This document shows positions 33,502 through 43,012 of a stretch of 64,000 nucleotides of DNA, one piece after another (positions within the stretch are counted from its first letter, which is position 1; each line of letters opens with the position of its first letter). The translations under genes were made by a program, and so were the position numbers. The notes beneath the pieces were generated by a model, which ran no database searches, had not been told where the DNA came from, and was given only the letters and a program-made list of their open reading frames with translations. Origin of the DNA: Pengzhenrongella sp031582905 (GTDB lineage: Bacteria > Actinomycetota > Actinomycetes > Actinomycetales > Cellulomonadaceae); assembly GCF_031582905.1 (NCBI RefSeq), contig NZ_CP133990.1, positions 3,348,001-3,412,000 on the forward strand, given 5' to 3'.

Positions 33502-35805
33502 ATGGCCACCTTCAGCGAGCACCTGCGTGCCCGCAGCGACCCCGAGCTCGTCGACCTCCTCGCTCGACGCCCGGACCTGGCCGACCCCTCGCCGTCCACC
33601 ATCGCCTCCCTCGCGGCGCGGGCCACGAGCCGCGTCAGCCTCGAGCGCGCCCTCGCCGGCGTGGACGCCTCGGTGCTGCAGGTGCTCGAGTCGGTGGTCG
33701 CCCTGCTCGGGTCCGACGACGCCGCCCGATCCGGCGGGGCGGTCCCCGCGGCCGACGTCGCCCGCGCCGTGGGCGCGACCGCGCAGGGCACCGCCCGCAC
33801 CGGGGTGGACGACGCCGTCGCGGAGGCCGTCGCGCTCGGCCTGCTCTGGGGGGACGACGCCGCCCTGCGCCCCTCCCCGGTCTGGCCGAGGTGCTGGGCC
33901 CGTACCCCGCCGGGCTCGGCGCCGCGGTCGACGGCGTCCCGGCCGACATCGCGGCCGTCCTCGCCGACGCCCCACCGGGAGCCCGCGGCGTGCTGGACGC
34001 GCTCACCTGGGGACCACCGGTCGGACGCCGCCCCGCGGGGGTGCGGGTGACACGCGCACCGCGGTCGACTGGCTGCTGCGCCACGGACTGCTCGCGCGGG
34101 CCGACGCCGCGCACGTCGTGCTGCCGCGCGCCGTCGGTCTCGCGCTGCGCAACGGTCGCACGCACGCCGAGCCCGCGACCCACTGCCCGCACCCGCCCGG
34201 GACCGTGCACCCCGAGACCACGGTCGAGGCCGAGTCGGCGAGCGCCGCGCAGGAGGTCGTCCGGCTCGTCACCGCGCTGGTCCACCTGTGGGAGCGCACC
34301 CCGCCGAACGTCCTGCGCTCGGGCGGGCTCGGCGTCCGGGAGCTGCGCCGGGCCGCGGCGACCCTCGAGGTCGACGAGGGTGTCGCCGCGTTCGTCATCG
34401 AGCTCGCCGGTGCCGCGGGATTCGTGGTCGACGACGGCGAGGACTCCCCGCCTTCGTGCCCACCGTCGACGTCGACGCCTGGTGGGACACCGACCTCGCC
34501 GAGCGCTGGGCCGTCCTCGCCCGCGCCTGGCTCACCACGCACCGCACCCCCTGGGTGGTCGGTGGCCGCGACGAGCGCGGCGAGCTGCGGGCCGCCCTCG
34601 ACCCCGAGCTCGCCCGCCCGTGGGCGCCGCGCCTGCGCCGCGCCGTCCTCGAGGTCGTCGCGGCCCGCGAGCCCGGCACCGCGCTGTCCGCCGACGACGT
34701 CCTGGCGGTCCTGCGCTGGCGCTCGCCGCGGTCCGTCCCGCCGCCCGCCGCCGTCGAGGCGATGCTGCGCGAGGCCGGTCACCTCGGCGTGCTCGGCGCC
34801 GGCGCGCTGTCCCGGGCGGGCCGCGCGCTGCTCGCCCCCGAGGCGGGCGACGTCGCCGGCGCGCTCGCCGCGGCGCTGCCCGCGCCGGTCGACGATGTCC
34901 TGCTGCAGGGTGACCTGACCGGCATCGTCCCCGGACGACCGACCCCGGCGCTCGCCGCGCTGCTCGACCGCGCGACCCGGGTCGAGTCGCGTGGCGCGGC
35001 GCTGACCGTCCGGTTCACCGCCGAGTCGGTCGAGGAGGCGCTCGACTCCGGGCAGACCGCCGACGAGCTGCTCGCCGAGCTCGGGTCGCACGCCCGCGGC
35101 CGGGTGCCGCAGCCGCTGGAGTACCTCGTGCGGGACACCGCGCGACGCCACGGCCGCCTGCGGGTCGGCAGCGCGGGCGGGTACGTGCGCTCGGAGGACC
35201 CCACGCTGCTCGCCGGGCTCGCGGACGACCCGTCGCTCGCCGAGCTCGGGCTCGTCCAGCTCGCGCCCACCGTGCTCGCCGCGCAGGTCGGGCCCGCCGC
35301 ACTGCTCGCCGCGCTGCGCGCCCGCGGGCTCGCACCCGCCGCGGAGCGCCCCGACGGGCAGGTCGTGCTCGCCCGCCCGCTCGTGCGCCGGGTGGTCGGC
35401 CGAGCCCGACGCCGGCGCGGCGCGGGCGGCGTCGTCGGGCCCGCCGCGCCGGTCGTCACGTCCACCGCCTCGACCCAGCGGCTGCGCTCCCTGGTGCCGG
35501 CGCTGCGGCGGGCGGAGGCCGTCCAGCGGTCCGGGGACGGTTCGGGGACCGCGGCGGGCGGCACGGGAACAGGGGACCCCGTCGCGGCGTTGGCCACCCT
35601 GCGGGAGGCGGTCGCGGACGGACGTGAGGTCTGGCTCGAGGTGGTCGGCCCGCAGGGCACGCCGCAGCGGCGCCGGGTCCGCCCGGTGCGGGTGGACGGC
35701 GGCCGGGTGCGTGCCGTCGACAGCGCACGCGACGCCGAGCTGACCGTGGCCGTGCACCGCATCGTCTCCGTGACCCCGATCGACCCCGAGGACTCCTCTT
35801 CATGA
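33502..35805 (+). CDS. Helicase-associated (Helicase_C_3/XPB-Ssl2-like) protein (frame broken three times)
   Basis: Partner gene of XPB in actinobacteria. 768 residues if one base is restored at each of CCCC 33875-33878, GGGGG 34037-34041 and CCCC 34446-34449. Sequence across the repaired joints is sensible (RPSPGLAEVLGPYPAGLGAA; RPAGGAGDTRTAVDWLLRHG; SPAFVPTVDVDAWWDTDLAE). N-terminal repeats of Leu/Ala-rich winged-helix-like segments; the conserved end includes LLQGDLTGIVPGRPTPALAA and EYLVRDTARRHGRLRVGSAG. It has no Walker motifs. Its stop overlaps the XPB ATG. Start ATG 33502 or the adjacent GTG. Confidence 0.85.
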
Positions 35806-37466
35806 CCGACGGACCCCTGATCGTCCAGAGCGACAAGACGCTGCTGCTGGAGGTCGACCACGACCAGGCGGAGGCCTGCCGCCGGGCGATCGCGCCGTTC
35901 GCCGAGCTGGAGCGCGCACCCGAGCACGTGCACACCTACCGACTGACGCCGCTGGGCCTGTGGAACGCGCGGGCGGCGGGGCACGACGCCGAGCAGGTCG
36001 TCTCCGCGCTGCTGGAGTACTCGCGCTACCCGGTGCCGCACGCCCTGCTGGTCGACGTCGCCGAGACGATGTCCCGCTTCGGGCGCCTGCAGCTCGTCAA
36101 CGACCCGGCGCACGGCCTCGTGCTGCACGCCGTGGACCGCGCGGTGCTCGAGGAGGTCCTCAAGTCCCGCCGGACCGCCGGCCTGGTCGGCGAGCGCCTG
36201 GGCGACCTCGACGTCGTCGTGCACGCCTCCGAGCGCGGCCACCTCAAGCAGGTGCTGCTCAAGCTCGGCTGGCCGGCGGAGGACCTCGCCGGGTACGTCG
36301 ACGGCGAGGCGCACCCCATCGACCTCGACACCTCCGGCTGGTCGCTGCGGCCCTACCAGCAGCAGGCGATCGACGGCTTCTGGCACGGTGGCTCGGGCGT
36401 CGTCGTCCTGCCCTGCGGCGCGGGCAAGACGCTCGTCGGCGCGGGCGCCATGGCGCGCTCGGGCACGACGACGCTCATCCTCGTCACCAACACCGTCTCG
36501 GCCCGCCAGTGGCGCGACGAGCTGGTCAAGCGGACGTCGCTCACCGAGGACGAGATCGGCGAGTACTCCGGCGCCCGCAAGGAGATCCGCCCGGTCACCA
36601 TCGCGACCTACCAGGTGCTCACGACCAAGCGGAAGGGCGTGTACACGCACCTCGAGCTGCTCGACGCCCGCGACTGGGGCCTCGTGGTCTACGACGAGGT
36701 CCACCTGCTGCCGGCGCCCATCTTCCGCATGACGGCCGACCTGCAGGCCCGACGCCGCCTCGGCCTGACCGCGACGCTCGTGCGCGAGGACGGCCGCGAG
36801 GACGAGGTGTTCTCGCTCATCGGACCCAAGCGGTTCGACGCGCCCTGGAAGGACATCGAGGCGCAGGGCTACATCGCGCCCGCCGACTGCGTCGAGGTGC
36901 GCCTGACCCTCCCGGACCGTGAGCGCATGCTCTACGCGACCGCCGAGCCGGAGGAGAAGTACCGGCTCGCCGCGACGGCGTCGGGCAAGAACCGCGTCGT
37001 CGAGCAGCTCGTCGCCAAGCACGAGGGCGACCCGACGCTCATCATCGGCCAGTACCTCGACCAGCTCGAGGAGCTCGGTGAGCACCTCGACGCGCCGGTC
37101 CTGACGGGCGCGACGACGGTCACCGAGCGGCAGCGGCTGTACGACGCGTTCCGCGCCGGCGAGATCACCAAGCTGGTGGTCAGCAAGGTCGCCAACTTCT
37201 CGATCGACCTGCCCGAGGCGTCCGTCGCGATCCAGGTGTCCGGGTCGTTCGGGTCTCGGCAGGAGGAGGCCCAGCGCCTGGGCCGGCTGCTGCGACCGAA
37301 GGGCGACGGCCGGACGGCGCACTTCTACACCGTGGTCGCGCGGGACACCGTCGACCAGGAGTTCGCCGCCCACCGGCAGCGGTTCCTCGCCGAGCAGGGG
37401 TACGCCTACACGATCGTCGACGCCGAGGACCTCGGCCTCACCACCGAGCCCGAGCCGACCGCCTGA
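35802..37466 (+). CDS. DNA repair helicase XPB
   Basis: SF2 ATP-dependent 3'-5' DNA helicase of the bacterial XPB group. 554 residues. The N-terminal DRD-like domain (~1-150) precedes the helicase core: motif I LPCGAGKTLVGAG, motif II YDEVHLLPA, motif III GLTATLVREDGRED, motif IV-VI region IIGQYLDQLEELGEHLDAPV, FGSRQEEAQRLGRLLRPKGD. No nuclease domain is present. Coupled by ATGA to the helicase-associated gene upstream; this pair is conserved in actinobacteria. The exact repair pathway in bacteria remains unclear. Confidence 0.94.
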   Translation: MTDGPLIVQSDKTLLLEVDHDQAEACRRAIAPFAELERAPEHVHTYRLTPLGLWNARAAGHDAEQVVSALLEYSRYPVPHALLVDVAETMSRFGRLQLVNDPAHGLVLHAVDRAVLEEVLKSRRTAGLVGERLGDLDVVVHASERGHLKQVLLKLGWPAEDLAGYVDGEAHPIDLDTSGWSLRPYQQQAIDGFWHGGSGVVVLPCGAGKTLVGAGAMARSGTTTLILVTNTVSARQWRDELVKRTSLTEDEIGEYSGARKEIRPVTIATYQVLTTKRKGVYTHLELLDARDWGLVVYDEVHLLPAPIFRMTADLQARRRLGLTATLVREDGREDEVFSLIGPKRFDAPWKDIEAQGYIAPADCVEVRLTLPDRERMLYATAEPEEKYRLAATASGKNRVVEQLVAKHEGDPTLIIGQYLDQLEELGEHLDAPVLTGATTVTERQRLYDAFRAGEITKLVVSKVANFSIDLPEASVAIQVSGSFGSRQEEAQRLGRLLRPKGDGRTAHFYTVVARDTVDQEFAAHRQRFLAEQGYAYTIVDAEDLGLTTEPEPTA

Positions 37467-37545
37467 CCCCCTGCTCCGGCTGACCGCTGCCACCGGCTGA
37501 CCGGGCCCGCCCCGCGGTCCGCCGCCCCCGACCCCAGGAGACCGC

Positions 37546-39258
37546 GTGCCCGACCTCGGCCATCCCCTCGAGCTCGGCTCGTTCCTCACGCCCACCGCAG
37601 CCGACCCCCAGCGCGTCGCCGAGCTCGCGATGCTGTCCGAGGCGGTCGGGCTCGACCTCGTGACGATGCAGGACCACCCGTACCAGCCGGGGTTCCTCGA
37701 CACCTGGACCCTGCTGAGCGTCGTGGCCGCGCGGACGACGTCGGTGCGGCTCGCCCCCAACGTCGCGAGCCTGCCGCTGCGGCCGCCCGCCGTGCTCGCC
37801 CGCAGCGTCGCCAGCCTGGATCTGCTCAGCGGCGGCCGGGTCGAGCTGGGGCTGGGTGCCGGGGCGTTCTGGGACGCGATCGAGGCGATGGGCGCTCCGC
37901 GCCTGAGCCCCGGGCAGGCGGTGGACGCGCTCGCCGAGGCCGTCGAGGTGATCCGCGCGCTGTGGGACACGTCGGCGCGGGGCGGCGTACGGGTCGACGG
38001 GGAGCACCACCACGTCCGGGGCGCCAAGCGCGGCCCGGCGCCGGCGCACCCGGTGGAGATCTGGCTCGGGGCGTACAAGCCGCGGATGCTCGCCCTCACC
38101 GGCCGGGTCGCGGACGGCTGGCTGCCCTCGCTCGGGTACCTGCAGCCCGGCGACCTCGCCCGTGGCAACGCGATCGTCGACGACGCCGCGCTCGAGGCCG
38201 GGCGCACCCCCGCCGACGTCCGCCGGCTGCTCAACATCAGCGGTCGCTTCGGGCCGTCCGGGCGTGAGCCGCTGCACGGCCCGCCGCAGCAGTGGGCCGA
38301 GGAGCTCGCCGCGTTCGCGCTCGACGACGGCGTAAGCGTCTTCATCCTCGGCAGCGACGACCCCGACGACCTGCGACGGTTCGCCGCGGAGGTCGCGCCC
38401 GCGGTCCGTGAGCTCGTGGCGGCGGAGCGGGCGGAGGCGGAGGCCGGTCGGGCCGAGGCTGGGGTGGAGGCTGATCGGGCTGAGCCTGGTCGGGCCGACG
38501 GTGGTCGGGCCGACGGTGGTCGCACGGCGCCGGAGCGCGTCGAGGCGGCGTCGGCGGCCGGGCGCGACGGGGCGGCGTCGGGGGCATCGGGGAGCGGCGC
38601 CGCGCGAAGCACGGCGGGAACCGCGCCTCGCGGGCCGGGCGGCGCCGTGCGCGGCGGCTCACCCTTCGCCGTGGCGCCCACGCCCGACGACGGGGTCCGC
38701 CTCGTCGCCGAGCAGCCGTGGGACGAGGCCTCGCGGCCGCAGGGCCCGGCGCCCGACGCCGACCGCACGTACACCGCGGAGGAGCTCGCGACGGGGCAGC
38801 ACCTCGTCGACGTCCACGATCACCTGCGCGCCGAGCTGGCGCGCGTCCGGGACCTCGTGGACCAGGTCGAGGCCGGGTCGATGGATGTCGGCGTCGCCCG
38901 CTCGCACATCAACACGATGACCATGCGGCAGAACAGCTGGGTGCTCGGCACCTACTGCGAGAGCTACTGCCGGGTCGTCACGACGCACCACACGCTCGAG
39001 GACCGCAGCATGTTCCCGCACCTGCGCCGCTCGGACGAGCGTCTGGCGCCGGTCATCGACCGGCTCGAGCAGGAGCACCACGTGATCCACGACGTCCTCG
39101 AGGGCGTCGACCGGGCGCTCGTCCGGCTCGTGTCCGGTCCGGACGGCATGCCGGGGCTGCGCGCGGCGGTCGACCTGCTGACCGACACGCTGCTGTCCCA
39201 CCTCGCCTACGAGGAGCGCGAGCTCGTCGAGCCGCTGGCGCGCCTCGGGATGCACTGA
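37546..39258 (+). CDS. Luciferase-like (LLM) flavin monooxygenase fused to a hemerythrin domain
   Basis: 570 residues from GTG 37546, preceded by CAGGAGA. Residues ~1-300 form an LLM-class F420/FMN oxidoreductase barrel (LGSFLTPTA, LVTMQDHPYQPGFLDTWTLL, VRLAPNVASLPLRPPAVLAR, GRVELGLGAGAFWDAIEAMG, GRVADGWLPSLGYL). A ~110-residue Ala/Arg/Gly linker with short repeats (GRADGGRADGGR) leads to a C-terminal hemerythrin domain (~415-570): DVHDHLRAE, HHTLEDRSMFPHL, EQEHHVIHDVLE, SHLAYEERELVEPL, with His and Glu in the expected di-iron positions. Substrate unknown. The fusion suggests an oxygen- or redox-sensing partner for the flavin enzyme; that is inference. Confidence 0.88.
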   Translation: MPDLGHPLELGSFLTPTAADPQRVAELAMLSEAVGLDLVTMQDHPYQPGFLDTWTLLSVVAARTTSVRLAPNVASLPLRPPAVLARSVASLDLLSGGRVELGLGAGAFWDAIEAMGAPRLSPGQAVDALAEAVEVIRALWDTSARGGVRVDGEHHHVRGAKRGPAPAHPVEIWLGAYKPRMLALTGRVADGWLPSLGYLQPGDLARGNAIVDDAALEAGRTPADVRRLLNISGRFGPSGREPLHGPPQQWAEELAAFALDDGVSVFILGSDDPDDLRRFAAEVAPAVRELVAAERAEAEAGRAEAGVEADRAEPGRADGGRADGGRTAPERVEAASAAGRDGAASGASGSGAARSTAGTAPRGPGGAVRGGSPFAVAPTPDDGVRLVAEQPWDEASRPQGPAPDADRTYTAEELATGQHLVDVHDHLRAELARVRDLVDQVEAGSMDVGVARSHINTMTMRQNSWVLGTYCESYCRVVTTHHTLEDRSMFPHLRRSDERLAPVIDRLEQEHHVIHDVLEGVDRALVRLVSGPDGMPGLRAAVDLLTDTLLSHLAYEERELVEPLARLGMH

Positions 39259-39309
39259 CCGGGACGACGTACCGCCCGCGGTGGACGGCGTCGTCACGGG
39301 CGGCCGACG

Positions 39310-40082
39310 TCAGCGGGCGCGGCCCTGTGACGCCGCGCGGCGCTCGACCAGCGCCGTGAACGCCCGGGCCACCACCCGGCCGGCAACGGCGGCCTCGTCC
39401 GCGTGCCGGTCGTACTCCGCGACGGCGGCGTCGACGTCGACGTCGACGTCCCGCTCCGCCTCGGCCCAGCGCCGGAACGTCGGTGCGGACGTCTCGGGGT
39501 GGAACTGCACCCCCACGCGCCGCCGACCCGGAACGCCTGGTGCGGGTAGAGCGACGACGACCCGAGCGGCACCGCGCCGTCCGGCAGCCGCGTCACCGCG
39601 TCGGAGTGCATCGTCGGGAACCGCGTGGTGCCCCGCGGGTGCCGGGCGAGGGCACCGACGAGCGGGTCCCCGCCCGCCGCGTCGCCCCAGCTGACCTCGA
39701 CGGCACCGACCTCGCGGCCGGGGGCTGCGCCGACGTCCACGTGCCCGCCGCAGGCGACCGCGAGGAGCTGCGCGCCGAGGCAGATCCCGAGCGCCGGTAC
39801 GTCGTCGGCGGCGGCGACCGCGGCCAGCAGCGCGCGGGTGGCCGGGAGCCACGGCGCGACGTCGTCCGCGTAGGCGTCCATGGTGCCGCCGAGGACGATG
39901 AGCCCGTCGCCGACGTCCGCCGGGCCGGTGGGGATCGGGTCGCCGCGGTGGGCACGGAGGACGCGGATCTCGAGCGGGGCCAACCACTGCTCGAAGAGGT
40001 CGAGGGGGACGCCGTCCTCGTGCTGGACGACGGTCACGACGCGCGGGCCGGCGGCCTGGTCGGGGCGGCGGGGATCGGTCAC
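39310..40082 (-). CDS. Class I glutamine amidotransferase-like protein (frame broken)
   Basis: 257 residues if one base is restored in CCCCC 39510-39514. The nucleophile motif LGICLGAQLLAVACGGHVDV and the catalytic His-Glu (GVQFHPETSAPTFRRWAEAE, across the repaired joint) are present, as is the oxyanion strand LIVLGGTMDAYADDVAPWLP. It resembles the GuaA/GMP-synthase-like amidotransferases that act without a fused synthase, so the acceptor is unknown. Stand-alone gene, with a TACGGT box 6 bases before the GTG start suggesting a leaderless message. Confidence 0.85.
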
Positions 40083-40088
40083 CGGGTG

Positions 40089-40094
40089 ACCGTA
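40089..40094 (-). promoter_or_regulatory. -10 hexamer of a probable leaderless transcript (amidotransferase gene)
   Basis: Minus strand TACGGT ends 6 bases before GTG 40082. No Shine-Dalgarno sequence fits in the gap. Confidence 0.5.
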
Positions 40095-40127
40095 GCCGGG
40101 GGCGGGGCCTTCCGGCGGCCGGCTGTA

Positions 40128-40172
40128 CGGCGGGCGGTGGTGCGGCGGGCGGTGGTGCGGCGGGCGGTGGTG
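40128..40172. repeat. Tandem repeat, 15 bp x 3
   Basis: Three identical copies of CGGCGGGCGGTGGTG (40128-40142, 40143-40157, 40158-40172) and a partial fourth. Not a CRISPR: the copies are directly joined without spacers. Confidence 0.85.
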
Positions 40173-40269
40173 CGGCGGGCACGGCAGGGACGACGGCAGG
40201 GATGTACGGCAGTCGCACTGTTTGGCAGTCAGCTGGATGGCAGTCGGGCTGTTCAGGAGTCCGCTGCGC

Positions 40270-40344
40270 GTCGGTCAGCTATGCCCGGTCGACTGTGCGC
40301 CGGTCACCTGTACCCCGGCCGACTGTGCGCTGGTCGACTGTGCA
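40270..40344. repeat. Degenerate tandem repeat, 15 bp x about 5
   Basis: Units such as CCGGTCGACTGTGCG (40285), CCGGTCACCTGTACC (40300), CCGGCCGACTGTGCG (40315) and CTGGTCGACTGTGCA (40330), with a weaker unit before them. It ends about 110 bp upstream of the SOS box. Confidence 0.75.
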
Positions 40345-40455
40345 GCACTCGATGGCCGAAAGCCGTGCGCCACCCGGCGGCCCCGTGCCGCTTTCCAGAT
40401 CGCCATCCACAGTGTCTGCCTCCCTCCACTGCGTGTCAGACCCCAGCGGTAGACT

Positions 40456-40471
40456 TCGAACAGGCGTTCGA
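40456..40471 (+). promoter_or_regulatory. LexA (SOS) box of the HNH/DUF222 gene
   Basis: TCGAACAGGCGTTCGA fits the actinobacterial SOS-box consensus TCGAAC-N4-GTTCGA perfectly. TAGACT at 40450-40455 directly abuts it and can serve as the -10 box, so LexA binding would block transcription. The ribosome site GAGGAGGT starts 3 bases after the box, and the gene begins at 40490. Confidence 0.85.
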
Positions 40472-40489
40472 AGCGAGGAGGTGGCGGCG

Positions 40490-42704
40490 ATGACGGCAGA
40501 CACCACACCTGCGCGTCGCCTGCCCCAGGCAGCCACTCCGACCGTCGTCACGATCCATAGCCCCATGGCCATGGGTGATGCCGCACCGTTGACCGACGCC
40601 GGTGTCTCTCCCGGTGCCGATGCCTCCTCCGGTACCGAGCCGTCGGTGGACGCCGCTGTCTCGACCGATGCCGTCTCGCTCGCGGGCGCCGGTGTTGCAA
40701 CAGATGCCGTCTCGCTCGCGGGCGCCGGTGTTGCAACAGATGCCGTCTCGCTCGCGGGCGCCGGTGTTGCAACCGACGCTGCCCTGCCTACGGGCGCCAC
40801 TGCATTCCCCGGTGCTGCCGCGCCTGGCACAGCCGACCCCCGGCCTCGGCCGGTGCGCCGGCCCGGTCCGTGGCGGCGCTCGCCTCGGGGCGGACCCTGG
40901 TGTCGGTGATGACGGCGTTGACCGGGCAGGTCGCCGGCGCGGCGGGGTGGACGGGCGAGGACCGGTCGGTGTTGTTGGCGGATCTGGACCGGGTGATCGA
41001 CGGTCTGAGCGTCGTGCGGGCCGGGGTGCTGGTGGCCGACCGGGATGCCGGGGCGTGGCGGGGTGCGGGTGACCGGTCGTACGAGGCGGCGCGGGGGCGG
41101 GTCTCGGGGACGGGTGTGCGGGCGGCGGGTGGGCAGGTGCGGCAGGCCGAGCAGCTGGACGCCGCCCCGGCGGCCGCGGCGGCGGTGACCGCGGGGCTGA
41201 TCACGATCGGGCACGCCGCGGTGCTGGGGAAGGTCGCCGCGACCGGCACCCCGGTGCAGCGCCAGGCACTGGCCGCCCCGGCGGTGCAGGAGGCGCTGGT
41301 CGAGGTGGCGCAGCGGCAGGACGCCGCGACGTTCCAGATCACCGTGGACCGGTGGGCCGCGACCGTCGACCCCGACGGGTTGGAACGCGACCACCAGGCG
41401 CGGCGGGCTGAGCGGTACCTGCACCTGACCCACGCCACGACCGGCACGTACCTCAAAGGGCGCCTGGACACGATCGCCGGGCACCGGCTCGCGCTGGCGT
41501 TGGAGGCGCTGACCCCACGCCCAGCAGAGGACGACGACCGCGACCCGGGCGAGCGCCGCGCCGACGCCCTGACCGAGATGGTCACCCGGGTGCTCGCGTC
41601 GGTGGACACCAAGCCTGGTGGGCACGTCCCGGCGCAGATCACGATGATCATGACCCCCGAGACATGGGCGGCAGCACGCCGTGAGCGCGACCGGCGACGG
41701 CGCGCGAAGGACACCGGCGGGGACACCGGCAGCGGGGACACCGGCGGCGAGGCCACGGGCACGCGCACGACTACGCCCAAGCCCACGGGCACGGGCACGG
41801 CCACAGGCACGGCCACGGGCACCGCTACGGGCGACGGAACGAGAGCGGGCACGGTGGATCCCGGCGGCCCCACTCCGGGCGCGGCAGGCTCCGGCAGCGA
41901 CTCGCGTGCGGCTTCGGCGACAACCGTGCCTGTGAGCTACCCACCGGCGACGTTGGAGGACGGCACCCCTGTTCCGATCACCGAGCTGGCTGCGGCGATG
42001 TGCGACTGCGACATCACCCGGGTCGTCATCGACGCCCACGGCGAGCTGCTCGACCTGGGACGCACCCAACGGTTGTTCACCGGGGCGCTGCGCAAGGCGA
42101 TCATCGCCCGCGACAGGCAGTGCGGGTGGCCCTCGTGCCACGCACCCGCACGGTGGTGCGAGATCCACCACATCGCCTGGTGGGACCGCGACGACGGACC
42201 GACCTCCGCCGACAACGGCGTTCCCCTGTGCTCGTTCCACCACCACGAGACCCACCGACGCGACCTCACCATCACCCGCGTACCCGCGGTGACGACCAGC
42301 ACCGCAGAGCCGCTTGGTCATCGGAGCCGCGCCGGTGTCGGACCACCGCGACCACTCGCACGGGTCGCCTACAGGTTCCGCGACCGCAGCGGACGACTGA
42401 TCGGCGCAGACGTCGCGGCGCCACCTCCTCCACCGACCATGCCCGTCGTCGAGGGCGCGCGGCACAACCAACCGGCCCCCTGCCCAAGGGATCGCCGCCC
42501 GATGCCCCGTGCTCGTCGACCGCGGATCCGCCATTCGCCGGGGCTGGCACCGGGGCCGAGCAAGCTGAGCGCAGCGCCGTGGTGCCCAGCGCGCGCGCTG
42601 AGCTGGGCCGCGAGGCGACCGATGACCTCGGGCTGTCGTGGGCGACCGACCCGGTGACAGGGATGCGGGCACCGGCGTCGTTCCTGGCGGCTTGGGAACG
42701 GTGA
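40490..42704 (+). CDS. DUF222 / HNH endonuclease (13E12 repeat family), SOS-controlled (frame broken twice)
   Basis: 738 residues if one base is restored at each of CCCCC 40837-40841 and CCCCC 42476-42480. The N-terminal ~115 residues are low-complexity, with a 12-residue unit repeated three times. The DUF222 region follows (VIDGLSVVRAGVLVADRDAG; RYLHLTHATTGTYLKGRLDT; RRADALTEMVTRVLAS), then a Thr/Gly-rich linker, then the HNH domain (ALRKAIIARDRQCGWPSCHA; WCEIHHIAWWDRDDGPTSAD; NGVPLCSFHHHETH). The last ~90 residues lie in the third frame. The ATG has GAGGAGGT 7 bases upstream, just after a LexA box. The family is common in actinobacteria, some members are DNA-damage inducible, and its target is unknown. 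Confidence 0.85.
40667..40774 (+). repeat. In-gene tandem repeat, 36 bp x 3
   Basis: Three near-identical 36-bp copies (40667-40702, 40703-40738, 40739-40774) encode DAVSLAGAGVAT three times in the N-terminal low-complexity part of the HNH protein. Multiples of 3 keep the frame when the copy number changes. Confidence 0.9.
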
Positions 42705-43012
42705 CGAGCCATGCATGAGAACGGTGATGAGCCGTGAGAGAGGAGGGCCGGCATGACCTGCGGACCATGCTCACCGCGCCGCCGCCCGTCCGGCGGCCGC
42801 TGGTCCTCGCCCCGGTGCCAGCCCTACGACCGCCGCAGGTCGTCGCGGCGACGCCAGGCGTACGAATGGGCGACGCCAGGCGTACGAATGAATGCCGCAG
42901 GTCGTCGTGGCGCCGTCGACCGTGCGAGCGGTGCCGGGACGGCGGTTCGCGCGTGACCCGCCGCGGGGAGTCGACGTTGCGCCCCACCGGCGGGCGGGCA
43001 AGGATCGAGCCC
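42705..43012. other. Intergenic region with direct repeats, no gene seen
   Basis: 308 bp between the HNH and TPM genes. GAACGGTGACGAGCC near the HNH stop recurs as GAACGGTGATGAGCC about 25 bp later. A 22-bp direct repeat lies at 42847-42890. Open frames here have no recognisable product. Confidence 0.55.
42847..42890. repeat. 22-bp direct repeat x 2
   Basis: GGCGACGCCAGGCGTACGAATG would be one full 22-base unit; the two copies at 42847-42868 and 42869-42890 are adjacent and identical. GCCGCAGGTCGTCG occurs on both sides, so the duplication may be larger and partly decayed. Confidence 0.8.

Larger units (their letters stand above)
40083..40489. other. Intergenic region with two degenerate 15-bp tandem arrays and an SOS operator
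   Basis: 407 bp between the amidotransferase and HNH genes without a credible gene. It carries tandem repeats at 40128-40172 and 40270-40344, both with a 15-bp period, and the LexA box at 40456-40471. Confidence 0.6.

Noticed and set aside
33502..37466. Helicase-associated protein plus XPB as a novel defence operon
   Set aside because: This pair is a conserved actinobacterial chromosomal arrangement, and no nuclease or methylase accompanies it.
40128..40344. CRISPR array
   Set aside because: The 15-bp units are joined directly without spacers and no cas genes are present.
40490..42704. HNH gene as a restriction or anti-phage system
   Set aside because: The DUF222-HNH architecture with an SOS box is the common 13E12-type family; no methylase or other defence gene is adjacent.
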